Assembly: GCA_002099365.1 (NCBI GenBank)
Contig: MSED01000005.1
Coordinates: forward strand, 620,001 to 684,000
Length of the DNA: 64,000 nt
Direction of reading: 5' to 3'
Source: Phialophora verrucosa
Taxonomy: Eukaryota; Ascomycota; Eurotiomycetes; Chaetothyriales; Herpotrichiellaceae
Part shown: positions 1 to 9,474 of the stretch, piece by piece
Layout of the letters: each line of letters opens with the position of its first letter
Numbering within the stretch: the first letter of the stretch is position 1
Made by a program: the position numbers and the translations under genes
Notes under the pieces: model-generated
Seen by the model: only the letters and a program-made list of their open reading frames with translations
The model's database searches: none
Told to the model about the DNA's origin: nothing

Positions 1-1179
1 CTCTGAGTCCCGCCCAGCTCCCGTAGCGCTGTCCCTCTCCGCCATCCTGCGCGGCGGCACAGCGTTCAAGTCTCGCTTCAAGAGCAAGACGGGATGATTA
101 CTCTCTGCGTCGGAACCGATGTTCAGCACTTTACTCGTATCGGCGTAGAAGATCTTGCTGATCTCATGCACGGGAATTGTCTCTCGTATGCCCGCCAGCG
201 CCACATCGTCGAAAGGGCCAGGCTGGGATCGGGGTGGCATGTCGGAAAAGTCGTGCACGCGGTCGTCGTCAAAATCTTCCACTATGAGCAGTTGGTAGGC
301 GTATTCGTCGGCGCGGGTCGGGGCGCGGATGCTGGAGCCATTGGTCACTGCATCCCCGTTGGTATCCATGGTAGGGAGCTTGACCGGCGATGTGATATCC
401 GCCGAGGGAATGGTGTCAGACCCAGAACCCGTTCCGATCACTAGGTCAAGAGGCACGCGGCGCAGTTTGACGCGGGCTTTATGAATGACTTCTTTCCAGG
501 TTGTTTCGCGGAGCTCTTCTTCGTCTTGAGGCCGGTTGTGGCCCGCGAAGAGCATATAGACAGTTAGAGTGAATGTCGGTCCGATTTGCACTGCATGGTT
601 CGGGGACATGGAGTATTGAGTATCGCCTGCTGTAAGGAAAGTGCTGGCCTGGAGAAGTCGGGAGGGCGAGACAGTCTGCGGTAATTGGGTCGAGAGGCTT
701 GCACCTGACGTGGTGATGGCAAGGTTGATCAGAGGGACGGCATCCTCAATTCTGTCAAGTAGAGCCCTGATGTCCTTGATGATGAGCGTCAACTCCGCCT
801 CGTTCTGGGCTCTGGCTTGACTGCTCCATTTGCCGGACTTCCTGCCTAGCTGCTCAGACGCTTCTGCTGCTTTCGCCAGGCGCTGGCCGAGCGACTGGAT
901 CTCGAGACGTAGCTCTTTTACCAAGGCCACGGCTGATTCCAGTGAGGTGTTCCCACGGGCGGCGATCAGTTCAATCAGGTCAATTGCTGGGGAGACGATG
1001 CGGATTTTGTGCTGGAGCTTCTGTTGAAGCCTGTAGAGTTCATCTCGGACGTCGCTCTTGGGTGTGCTGCTCAATAGCTTGCTTGACTGTCGGATGGCGT
1101 ACGATGCTGTTATAGTCACCCCCGAGCGGATAGCATAGTTCATCGCCTGCTGGGTCACCTTTCCCAGAAAGATGTCCAT
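1..1179 (-). CDS. yrb30: Yrb30-type RanGTP-binding protein, 5' part only
   Basis: An ATG at 1179 on the minus strand opens 393 codons without a stop that run off the left edge of the window, so the C-terminus is missing. The protein starts MDIFLGKVTQQAMNYAIRS and continues with long helices rich in R, K and E, then a beta-rich segment (about residues 200-260) and an acidic stretch near residue 310. This start and helical layout match the fungal Yrb30 / Ran-specific GTPase-activating family, which binds Ran-GTP and influences nucleocytoplasmic transport; that role is known for the family and not shown here. No intron is visible in the part seen. The gene is divergent from the small unknown gene at 2430-3150. 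The family call rests on remembered motif similarity. Confidence 0.78.
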   Translation of the reverse strand, partial: MDIFLGKVTQQAMNYAIRSGVTITASYAIRQSSKLLSSTPKSDVRDELYRLQQKLQHKIRIVSPAIDLIELIAARGNTSLESAVALVKELRLEIQSLGQRLAKAAEASEQLGRKSGKWSSQARAQNEAELTLIIKDIRALLDRIEDAVPLINLAITTSGASLSTQLPQTVSPSRLLQASTFLTAGDTQYSMSPNHAVQIGPTFTLTVYMLFAGHNRPQDEEELRETTWKEVIHKARVKLRRVPLDLVIGTGSGSDTIPSADITSPVKLPTMDTNGDAVTNGSSIRAPTRADEYAYQLLIVEDFDDDRVHDFSDMPPRSQPGPFDDVALAGIRETIPVHEISKIFYADTSKVLNIGSDAESNHPVLLLKRDLNAVPPRRMAERDSATGAGRDSE

Positions 1180-2429
1180 TTTGCCCTATCATTTGAGTTG
1201 CGGGAACCATTCCTTTTTACTGCGCTTGCGAGTAGGGACCAAGCACAGTTTCGGGGAGAGAGGACGACACGTTAAAGATTGTGAGAAGAGATGGCCAGTG
1301 ACGCGAGTTCATTGGTGGTGAGCAAACAGGCGGGAGCTGCAGCCTTGCGCGGCGCGTCATCGCGGCTCAGCCTTGCCACAACAAGAGAATTGCCAGTAAC
1401 TCCAGCATCCTCAAGAACATTTCTAATTCAGAGAGCACACGAAGTGACCCATGTCATGCATGCTAACAGTGTTAAACATGTCGGCTGGCCTTTACAACAT
1501 CGACGGGTCTCGAGGCATCCAAAGACTCGAATATGCTATCTGTAAATATTTGAAGAGTTAACCCCCCAATGCTTCCGTCAGCATAAGATACCGCACTGTG
1601 ATGCGGTACCACAGCCATCGCACGACGGGAAGACTTGCAGGCGAGGTCCATACGCGTAGCATCTGAGTCTATGCGAATGCCGTATGGCTGCCAACCTATA
1701 GGAGATTTTGAGCAGAGACTGCGACTAGAAGAGACTGTGGTCAAGCCAGAGTAACCCGCCAGGCCATGTCGAGAGAGATTCGTGGTCCTGTCTGCAATCG
1801 CTTCGACGATATTAGTAGCCCTTCAATAGGAGATCACTGAGTGATGCAGTATACTACAGTGCCGTTATAATAGAACAAAGAGCCGACTATATAGACCCGA
1901 CAGCAAGAGTCCAGCCACAGTAACAGCCTTGTCTTTTCTTCCCAGGAGGCTGCCATCGCGAGTTCACCGATCGCTTAATTTAGTGACATGATCGATGCGA
2001 CCTCGGACACCGCGCCATCTTCCCCCAAGCAATAAGATAGCATAAACAACCTAATTAAAGGTTAGCACTGCCGAGGCTATTCGAATCGGACGAGGACACC
2101 ATGACAGTATTGAAATGCTGATTCTCTTGGAAGCGGCCGACCTTTCCCGCGTCCCAAAATCCAACACATACTACAAGGTAAGAATCTCAATCAAGAATGA
2201 CTATCTCTTATATGCCATGCCGTTGAAGCATTGCATCTCCCGCTTCCCTTCCGGTAAATATATCGCACTGTTCATACTACATATAGTTGGCTCTGCAACA
2301 TTGTGTCTGTCCTGTCACATTGCCAGAACCTCCTACCGTCTTCCTATAGGCGATCGACCCCTTGTGTTGTCCATACCGGCTTCCGGCTCCTTCAAATCTG
2401 CCTCGTCAGGCTCCTGCAGGAAGTACGAC
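1180..2429. promoter_or_regulatory. Divergent intergenic region, Yrb30 / unknown gene
   Basis: About 1.25 kb between two divergent starts, which should hold both promoters. An open frame from an ATG at 2115 runs in phase into the downstream gene, so that gene could start earlier or have a spliced leader. I see no other coding sequence, RNA gene or repeat. Confidence 0.4.
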
Positions 2430-3150
2430 ATGTCCCACCACCAGGGATACAATTACGGGCTTGATGAGCCGACCCACGGCGGCCATGAAACCCACGGAGA
2501 AGAAGACACCTTCGACTCCACCATCACCGCGGACGAAGTCGACCCCGATTTCTTCCTGCACGAGGTCAGCGACGCGGCCAAGGACAAAAACGCAGGCACG
2601 ATCGCAGGAGACCAGTACGACAACCTGATCGAGTTCATGGTCCACATCCGGATGGCTCTCGACGAGGTCGACCTATCCCATGACGGCACGCTCGAACACG
2701 CCACGCAGACGTTCACCAGCGTGGTTGACGAGATCCAGGTCCCTAACCTTGGCACCTTTGACGGCAGTACCGTCGCGAGCGCGGCCGAGGCATTATATCA
2801 CAACGGTCACTGTCACTTTCTTTTCGCCTTGTTCGTCGTGTTGCATCAGAATGCGGATATCTCTCATTTGCCAGACCTCCAAGCCACGTTGACAGATGTC
2901 ACGAGCATCGTCACCGGAGGAAGCTCCGCGCAAACTGATACCCAGGGTTCTGGTAAGTAATAAGCAAGCCTTGACCTGTGGAAGACATTGTTAACATTAG
3001 GCCGTAGGTGCATCCCACTCTCAGCCCGTATTTCGACCGTCTTCAGGAGATGGTGGCGATGCAGCAACTGCTGCGGTCGATCTGGACCCTGCAACTTTGT
3101 TTCCCAACTATTGTGATTATTCAGGCGCGACGGGCGCACAGCACCATTAA
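2430..3150 (+). CDS. Small acidic protein of unknown function, two exons
   Basis: Exons 2430-2952 and 3008-3150 give about 221 residues. The first exon would otherwise end three residues after a clear GTAAGT donor at 2953. Splicing to the TAG acceptor ending at 3007 keeps the same acidic, G/S-rich composition to a stop at 3148. The N-terminus is rich in H, G, D and E (MSHHQGYNYG start). Residues about 55-150 look helical and include the hydrophobic run HFLFALFVVL, too short to be a confident membrane span. I recognise no family. The start at 2430 was preferred because the upstream in-frame sequence (ATG at 2115) has the composition of a leader, but the longer form is possible. An alternative acceptor at 3000 gives a less plausible tail. 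Confidence 0.5.
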
Positions 3151-3553
3151 CTTGGAGACCCGTTTGTTTGACCAGTTGTGGGGGCGCGAAAGGGCGAACC
3201 TGCGCCGGACGTTGTCGCAACTCAGCGTAATCCGCAATGGTATTGGAGTTGATCGTGAAAAGGAAATGGGCCAGGAGAGCTAGAATGATTGTGCGGATGC
3301 TCCAGTATCGGACAGGCTGCGGGCGAAGTTTTCCATGGCTTTGGGAAAGGGAAGTTAGACAATCACCGGGAAATTGAACTGAAGGGACGTCGAATTCAAG
3401 TACCCAACAAGGAGTGTGCCTGAGTTCAATAATGTGCACCCCTCCCTCGAAGTCATCGTCCACGGCTGATTCGATCATCTTTACTATTGACCAAACCTGC
3501 CTTCATTGCATGCAACCGATGGTCTCCAAGTGCACCCCATGCCACGCCACATA
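3151..3553. other. Convergent intergenic region
   Basis: About 400 bases between the stop of the unknown gene (+) and the stop of the CocE-type hydrolase (-). It should hold both 3' ends. I see nothing else in it. Confidence 0.4.
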
Positions 3554-5176
3554 TCAAGGCGAGCATGGCAGGATGAGCTTCGAGATTCCATTCCCATGCT
3601 GGACGGTATGCGTCACAGCCTTCAGTTCTTTCGCTTGGGTTCGGTTCACCCCGGTCCCCGGGTTTCGTGCCATCAAAGGAAAGGAGCCGCCAGCGACTAT
3701 CACCCTGATGGACGTGTTTTTCTTGAATACGTGCGCGCGATCCACTAGCGTGATCGAAAACTCGCCTCCCTGCCGCTCCACCTCGTCCAGCGCTTGCGAA
3801 TTCTCCGTGAGATTGTGCGACACGCCGTCGGCGTCGACCTCACTCAGGCGAATCCAGAGGTCAGCATACGGGACGTCGGTAAAGTGTGCAAGCTGCACGA
3901 TCGGCTTGCCCATTAGTTCCAAGTCCTCATTCAGCAGCGCGCTCGTGTAGACGAGGACGTCGGATCTCGAAGCGTAAATGCTGTCCTCTACCCGTCCACC
4001 GCGGGCCAGCAGCGGTCCGCCCACGGTCGGGGTGGGATTGTGTGGGTCATAGGTGAAAGACACAGGCGACGAACCGGCTGCTGGAGGCTGCGTACCAAGT
4101 GTTTTGTCGCCATGGAGGTAAAATGTGCGGTCTTCAGTGGCAGGCGGCCAGGATGGCAAAGAGCGCCATACTTCGGCGCCCGTGATGAATACCTTGACCG
4201 GAAGTGCGCGGTGATCCTGCTTCCGGCCGGCTACGTGCTCGTCCAGGAAGTCGAAGACTTCAGGCAACGCATTCGGCCCACAGGCCTCGGTGTGCGTCCA
4301 TGATCCGACGGTGAGGTAGACCTTGATGCCACGGTCGCGTGCACGAGCGTACGCTGCCAGGGTCTGGACGGTTAGGGTGTCGTACCATCCACTTCGCAGA
4401 AGTAAGGGGACGTTGACAAGTTCCAGGGCTGCGCGGTGCTTGCACCGAGCCCAAAAAGGGTCCTCGACGTTCGGAGTCTTCATGAAGTCCAACACGTACG
4501 GTGCCTTCCCATCGAGGAAGCGCTCCGTCGCGTCGAAGAGGGGCGTGGCCTCGATGACGGACTTCAGCTTCCTGGGGTCGAGTATGCTCAAGACTCCTCC
4601 TCCATTGGCTTCGTCCTGCCGAGCAACTATGTAAGACCAAGAGATGCGGTCCGTGTGGTACGCCCCGTTGGTCCAGACAATCAGGGAATGGTCGTACACG
4701 CTGCACAAGTTCACGGACGCGATAAGGTCCTTGGGGGGATCTCGCAGCAACGCCCACTGCACGTAGCCCAGGTAGCTCGGCCCGAAGGTGACGAACTTGC
4801 CCGGGTACCACGGCTGCTCGCGCATCCACTTGACAACGGCCTGCGAGTCTGCCTCCTCGGTCATGGCCGCTACAAAGGTCCCTTCAGAGCCGGCGGTGCC
4901 GCGAGAGCTGACGAAGAGGACCATGTATCCACGGGCAGCGAAACACTTCGCGTTGAGAAGGGCCATCACACCTTTGCGGCCATACGGACCGAGGACGTAG
5001 ATGAGGCCGTGGGGCTTGCTGTCTGCCGGGAGATCGGGCTCGTAGAAGTCGGCAGCCAACTTGATGCCGTCCGGCATAGGAATTCGCTTCTCGGATACCG
5101 TGTAGGTGTGTTCTTCCGCGGGGAGGATCTTGGCCAGGCTCGCTGTCATGCCAGCCTCCGACCACTCAGACGCCAT
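3554..5176 (-). CDS. CocE/NonD-type alpha/beta hydrolase (X-Pro dipeptidyl-peptidase S15-like)
   Basis: A single-exon frame of 540 residues begins at an ATG at 5176. The catalytic alpha/beta domain (about 25-320) carries the S15/CocE nucleophile elbow GPSYLGY with Ser134. The acid is probably Asp266 in RSGWYDTLTV, and the base His295 in GSWTHTEAC. The C-terminal part (about 325-540) fits the jelly-roll domain of this family. Family members hydrolyse esters or amides such as cocaine esters, amino-acid esters or X-Pro peptides; the substrate here cannot be told. No signal peptide is evident, so it is probably cytosolic. The full two-domain length and all three catalytic residues suggest an active enzyme. 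It is divergent from eRF3. The family is mainly bacterial and the gene is intronless among intron-containing neighbours, which makes ancient horizontal transfer possible but unproven. Confidence 0.88.
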   Translation of the reverse strand: MASEWSEAGMTASLAKILPAEEHTYTVSEKRIPMPDGIKLAADFYEPDLPADSKPHGLIYVLGPYGRKGVMALLNAKCFAARGYMVLFVSSRGTAGSEGTFVAAMTEEADSQAVVKWMREQPWYPGKFVTFGPSYLGYVQWALLRDPPKDLIASVNLCSVYDHSLIVWTNGAYHTDRISWSYIVARQDEANGGGVLSILDPRKLKSVIEATPLFDATERFLDGKAPYVLDFMKTPNVEDPFWARCKHRAALELVNVPLLLRSGWYDTLTVQTLAAYARARDRGIKVYLTVGSWTHTEACGPNALPEVFDFLDEHVAGRKQDHRALPVKVFITGAEVWRSLPSWPPATEDRTFYLHGDKTLGTQPPAAGSSPVSFTYDPHNPTPTVGGPLLARGGRVEDSIYASRSDVLVYTSALLNEDLELMGKPIVQLAHFTDVPYADLWIRLSEVDADGVSHNLTENSQALDEVERQGGEFSITLVDRAHVFKKNTSIRVIVAGGSFPLMARNPGTGVNRTQAKELKAVTHTVQHGNGISKLILPCSP

Positions 5177-6076
5177 AGCTGAGAGCGAAAATGGGTCGGA
5201 ACGCAGGACGCAACGTTGAGCAATTTGGGAAAGGAAAAGCGTTCCTCAACGTAGTCGTGGCTGAAGTAAAGTCATCGTGCTGGGTAACGCAACGCGCACT
5301 TTTAGGAACCCGAAAAACAATACTTGGTTACAGAGTACGACCCCGCTCTGTCGACTCTCTAGACCAGGTCGGCTGCTTGGACGAGCTGGAGAGCCGACGG
5401 TAGAGAGGCATTTTCGTTAGCGGAACACGGCCTAGCCTTTGGCGATACGCTCGCCTACGGGGTACGATGAGAGTGAGTCATACTAGACCCCGATGGTTGA
5501 GTTGAACTGATGGCGATGTGACTCAACTTTGTTAGTGCTGTCCGAAGCAGGGAGCGCCCCCTATGAATAGTGAATTCGTAGCACCCTCCGCTATGGAGAT
5601 AGACAGCCAGATGAGTCTACTAGGTAGCCGTGCAATTGAATCGTGCATCGAAGAATACTAGTCTCGCAACATACTGTGTCTTGTTGCCAGAGAAAACCGC
5701 AAATTTATGTGACTTTAGTATGAAGCTGCAGTAAGCAATAGGGTCAAATTTGTAGATTGCACCAGGAGTCAAGGCATTCGGGCGGTAGTCGAGGGTATTT
5801 CACGAACTTCTTGTGAAGCTGAAGGGAGCTGAGTGAAACAGATTGCAAGGGAGAGCAAATCTGAGATTTCTAGGCGGCAGCCTCGTTGGATTCAGCCTTG
5901 CCAAGGATGGATTTCTGTTGATTGCCCCTCCAAATGATGCCCAACTCAGCCTTTTGCCGCAGTCTCCATTCCTGCTCTCCACCTTCTACCGACTCGATTT
6001 CTTCTTCAGCACAGCTTTCCACGTCCTCGTTACCAATCCGACCTTCCCTCAGCCGCAGTCCAGTCACTTTTCCAAT
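5177..6076. promoter_or_regulatory. Divergent promoter region, hydrolase / eRF3
   Basis: 900 bases between two divergent starts. The last 120 bases before the eRF3 start are rich in C and T, as is common in strongly expressed fungal promoters. The frame upstream of eRF3 is open back to about 5843 but has no in-frame ATG, so it is read as leader. No other gene is visible. Confidence 0.45.
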
Positions 6077-8170
6077 ATGGCGGGCAACTTCGACTCATGG
6101 GAAGATGCGGCAAACCAGGAGGAGGATTTGTCAAGACGGACACAGAACGTCAACATAAATGCCAACACATTTAGGCCCGGGGCCAATTCATTCCAGCCTG
6201 GTGCTGCCGCGTTTCAGCCAGGACAGCAATACCAACAGAATGGCTATCAGAACTACGGCTACGGCCAACAGCAGGGTTACAATCAATACCCGCAGTACGG
6301 CCAACAACAATACAACCAATACGGCCAGTATCAACAGCAGCAACAGCAGAACTACAATCAAGGGTATAACAGCGGTCAATTTGCTGCTTACAACCAGACG
6401 CCCGGAGGGTTTCAGCCCCGACAAGGTGCTCCTATAAGCATTGCGAAGAGATCAGACACACAACCAGCGTCTGCGTCCACATCGCAACAGGCTCCTGCTC
6501 CTGCTACTCAAGCTGAAGCCACTCCTACCGCGCCTGCTCCTAAACCACAGCCTGCGGCAGCTGCTGCAGCTCCGAAGGCTAAGGTCTTGTCGATTGGTGT
6601 CCCCACAGCAGCCTCCGCTTCTCCTAAGAAACCTGCCTCTCCGACCACGAAGGACGAACCGGCCTCTTCAAAAGCGGAAGCCGGATCCAAAGTCACAGCC
6701 GCCAAAGCGGTCGAGAAGTCGGGAGAAAAGGCCACGGGCAAGACGTCCCCTGCTCCATCGTCGGGAAAATCTTCCCCTACGCCAGGGGAAGCGAAGAAAC
6801 AACGAAATGCCGAAGAAGTTGCGGCAGCACAAACCGCCGATGTCGACCAATCCGTGCTGGAAGAGATGTATGGCAAAGAGCACGTCAACATCATCTTCAT
6901 TGGCCACGTTGATGCCGGGAAATCTACACTCGGCGGTCAAGTCTTGATCCAAACTGGCATGGTCGATGAGCGAACCCTAGAAAAGTACAAGCGCGACGCC
7001 AAAGACGCAGGCCGAGAGACGTGGTACATCTCCTGGGTACTGGATCTCAACAAGGAAGAACGTGCAAAGGGCAAAACCGTCGAAGTCGGCCGTGGCTTCT
7101 TCGAGACCGACAAGCGGAGATACACCATCCTCGACGCACCAGGCCATAAAACCTATGTGCCCAACATGCTCAGCGGCGCTGCTCAGGCCGACGTGGCCAT
7201 CCTTGTCATTTCGGCGCGAAAAGGCGAATTCGAAACCGGATTTGAAAAGGGCGGCCAAACGCAAGAACACGCCATGCTGATTAAAACAACGGGGGCCAAG
7301 GAACTCGTTGTGGTGGTTAACAAGATGGACGATCCCACCGTCGAGTGGAGCAAGGAGCGCTACGACGAAATCGTCGGCAAATTGAAGCCGTACCTCAAGA
7401 AACGAATCGGCCTGGAGTCAACCTTCATGCCCATCTCGGCACAGACGGGCCTCAACGTGAAGGACCGCATCCCATCCAGCGTCGTGGACTGGTATAAAGG
7501 CCCCTCCCTTCTCGAATTCCTCGACGGCATGGCCAAGATCCAGCGAAATTTCAACGCACCTTTCATGATGCCCATTGGTGCCAAATACCGCGACATGGGC
7601 ACCATGATCGAAGGCCGCATCGAGGCCGGCGTTGTCCAGAAAACCTCCACACTGATCATGATGCCCAATCGCGAAGAAATCAGCATCGCAGCTCTGTACG
7701 GCGAGACCGAAGATGAGATCCCCTACGCGACGTGCGGAGATCAAGTGCGCATGCGCCTGCGAGGCATCGAAGAAGAAGATATCATGCCGGGTTTCGTGCT
7801 CTGCTCACCAAAACGCCTCGTCCACTGCGTCAGGGAATTCGAAGCGCAGATCAACATCGTGGAACTCAAGTCCATCCTCTCCGCGGGCTTCAACTGCGTG
7901 ATCCACGTTCACGCCGCCACCGAAGAAGTCACGTTCGCAGCCCTTTTGCACAAGCTCGAACCGAGGACCGGGCGGAAGAGTAAGAAACCGCCTCCATTTG
8001 CCGCGAAAGGACAGAACATCATCGCCAGATTGCAGATCACGAGCGGTGCAGGCAAGATCTGTGTCGAGAGATTCGAGGACTATCCCCAATTAGGACGCTT
8101 CACGCTACGAGATCAAGGGCAGACGATTGCTGTGGGAAAGATCACGAAGTTGATTCTAGATGACGAATAA
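6077..8170 (+). CDS. sup35: Translation termination factor eRF3 (Sup35) with Q/N/Y/G-rich N-terminus
   Basis: The intronless reading frame gives 697 residues from the first in-frame ATG. The GTPase core and C-terminus (about 269-697) show G1 GHVDAGKST (276-284), G3 DAPGHK (353-358) and G4 NKMD (415-418), followed by the two beta-barrels of the eRF3/EF1A family. eRF3 is a GTPase that works with eRF1 in peptide release at stop codons. The N-terminus has three parts: overlapping F-x-P-G motifs at residues 32, 39 and 46 resembling PAM2 sites for poly(A)-binding protein; a Q/N/Y/G-rich stretch (about 50-110) with YGQQQ- and QQYNQYG-type near-repeats like the yeast Sup35 prion domain; and a P/A/K/E-rich linker (about 125-250). 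The nearest identifiable orthologue is fungal Sup35. The alternative Hbs1 is less likely given the N-terminus and full-length similarity. Confidence 0.95.
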   Translation: MAGNFDSWEDAANQEEDLSRRTQNVNINANTFRPGANSFQPGAAAFQPGQQYQQNGYQNYGYGQQQGYNQYPQYGQQQYNQYGQYQQQQQQNYNQGYNSGQFAAYNQTPGGFQPRQGAPISIAKRSDTQPASASTSQQAPAPATQAEATPTAPAPKPQPAAAAAAPKAKVLSIGVPTAASASPKKPASPTTKDEPASSKAEAGSKVTAAKAVEKSGEKATGKTSPAPSSGKSSPTPGEAKKQRNAEEVAAAQTADVDQSVLEEMYGKEHVNIIFIGHVDAGKSTLGGQVLIQTGMVDERTLEKYKRDAKDAGRETWYISWVLDLNKEERAKGKTVEVGRGFFETDKRRYTILDAPGHKTYVPNMLSGAAQADVAILVISARKGEFETGFEKGGQTQEHAMLIKTTGAKELVVVVNKMDDPTVEWSKERYDEIVGKLKPYLKKRIGLESTFMPISAQTGLNVKDRIPSSVVDWYKGPSLLEFLDGMAKIQRNFNAPFMMPIGAKYRDMGTMIEGRIEAGVVQKTSTLIMMPNREEISIAALYGETEDEIPYATCGDQVRMRLRGIEEEDIMPGFVLCSPKRLVHCVREFEAQINIVELKSILSAGFNCVIHVHAATEEVTFAALLHKLEPRTGRKSKKPPPFAAKGQNIIARLQITSGAGKICVERFEDYPQLGRFTLRDQGQTIAVGKITKLILDDE

Positions 8171-8594
8171 ACGGGCTTGATGAAATAGGGCGTCTACGCT
8201 GCGATCCCGCCGGCGATGCCACGCCAAGGCAGCAGCAGCCTCGCGTCGAATCAAGTGCGATCGAGTCGCCTCGAGCCAAGCGTGAGAGCCGAAGACGAGA
8301 CATGACACCGGCGAAGAGCACACATGGCACTGGAGGGGCATGATCATCCATCGAGGGTCCGGACCAGAAAAGGTTTCGGATGGGCCAGCCTAGGACGCGC
8401 GATTGAATGACCGATATGTAGATCTTCTGGCTTGCCTTCGTCTCTTCAACGGCCAGTACTCGTTAGGCAAGCAGGCGGCGGGCGCAACGAAAGATACATG
8501 CACACTCACATCAGACTCAGATAGGGGACCTTGCGAAAGGCGCGCTCGAGTTGTTTATACTTCAGACCATTCCCCTCCTTTGAACCGGGGTAAA

Positions 8595-8650
8595 TAGAGA
8601 GGCGCGCGCGCGAGAGAGAAGGAGAGCAAGAGGGAGAGAGAGATAGCAAT
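8595..8650. repeat. Purine-rich (GA) low-complexity tract with GC alternation
   Basis: Read directly: AGAGAGG, then an alternating GC run, then GAGAGAGAAGGAGAG-type purine sequence. It lies in the 3' flank of eRF3 and is probably neutral microsatellite sequence. Confidence 0.7.
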
Positions 8651-8968
8651 AACAGAAAAAGAAGACACAAATGACCTCCTAGGATCGGAACCTATGTATG
8701 TACCTATGTCGTGATATCGCGCCTCGCGTCTCAACCTTTGACTCCCGCCTCAGAATATCATCCCAACCGTACTTTGTACTTTTTTCGTCTTTTTGTGCCC
8801 CCTCAAGCATTACATTGCATTGCACTATTCTGACGATGATGTCCCCCTCCGCCAAGCCAGGGAAGGAAGGAAAGGGAAGGGAAGGGTTTCTTCCCGTGTA
8901 CGTAGAATCTCCGTGGAGGGCTCGAAGCGCGCCGCGCAATGGATGTGTGTATACAGCACGAGTAAGTG

Positions 8969-8988
8969 TGTTTGTGTGTGTGTGTGAA
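8969..8988. repeat. TG dinucleotide microsatellite
   Basis: A TGTG run of about seven units (8973-8986) follows a short GTGTGTTTG lead-in. It is non-coding and sits between two convergent 3' ends. Confidence 0.7.
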
Positions 8989-9474
8989 CAATCCAAAGAA
9001 TTCTTTTAATTCCTGCCTAGAAATACACTGGAGCGAAGCGCTCGCGGCGCAATAAGGGCCGGCAAATCTCTTCTCCCTGCCACCTTCCCCCCTCCCCCCC
9101 TGACTCTCTGTCTCCCCTCTACCAACCAAGTCGATGTTCGGGGGAGATGTGACCTGCGGATATAGGCGAGTCTCTCCTCTTTAGTAGCGCGAGACCCGAG
9201 TTCAACAGGAGGCCGTGCGCACTCCGGACGTATGCTGGAAAGCCAAAGTCCTCGTGGGTAAAGGTATGGGTGAATAGTCGCTGGGGATGATACCGAGGCC
9301 GGCGTGGCATGACCTTCACATCCCCGTTCGCATCCCTTCCAACCTGTCCCATAAGCGCTACCGAAGCCACGGAGTTGTTTTTTCCTTGCAGGGAAGGTGC
9401 ATTCCCCCGAAGAGGAGCTTACAAGGCATGGCGAAGATGCCCGCATTTTATATCTCGCAGATATCTGAGGGTGC

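Larger units (their letters stand above)
8171..9474. other. Convergent intergenic region with simple-sequence tracts
   Basis: 1.3 kb between the stops of eRF3 (+) and U2AF (-), presumably both 3' UTRs. It contains a purine GA-rich tract (about 8595-8650) with an embedded GCGCGCGC run, and a TG repeat (8973-8986). I see no coding sequence I can support. Confidence 0.5.
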
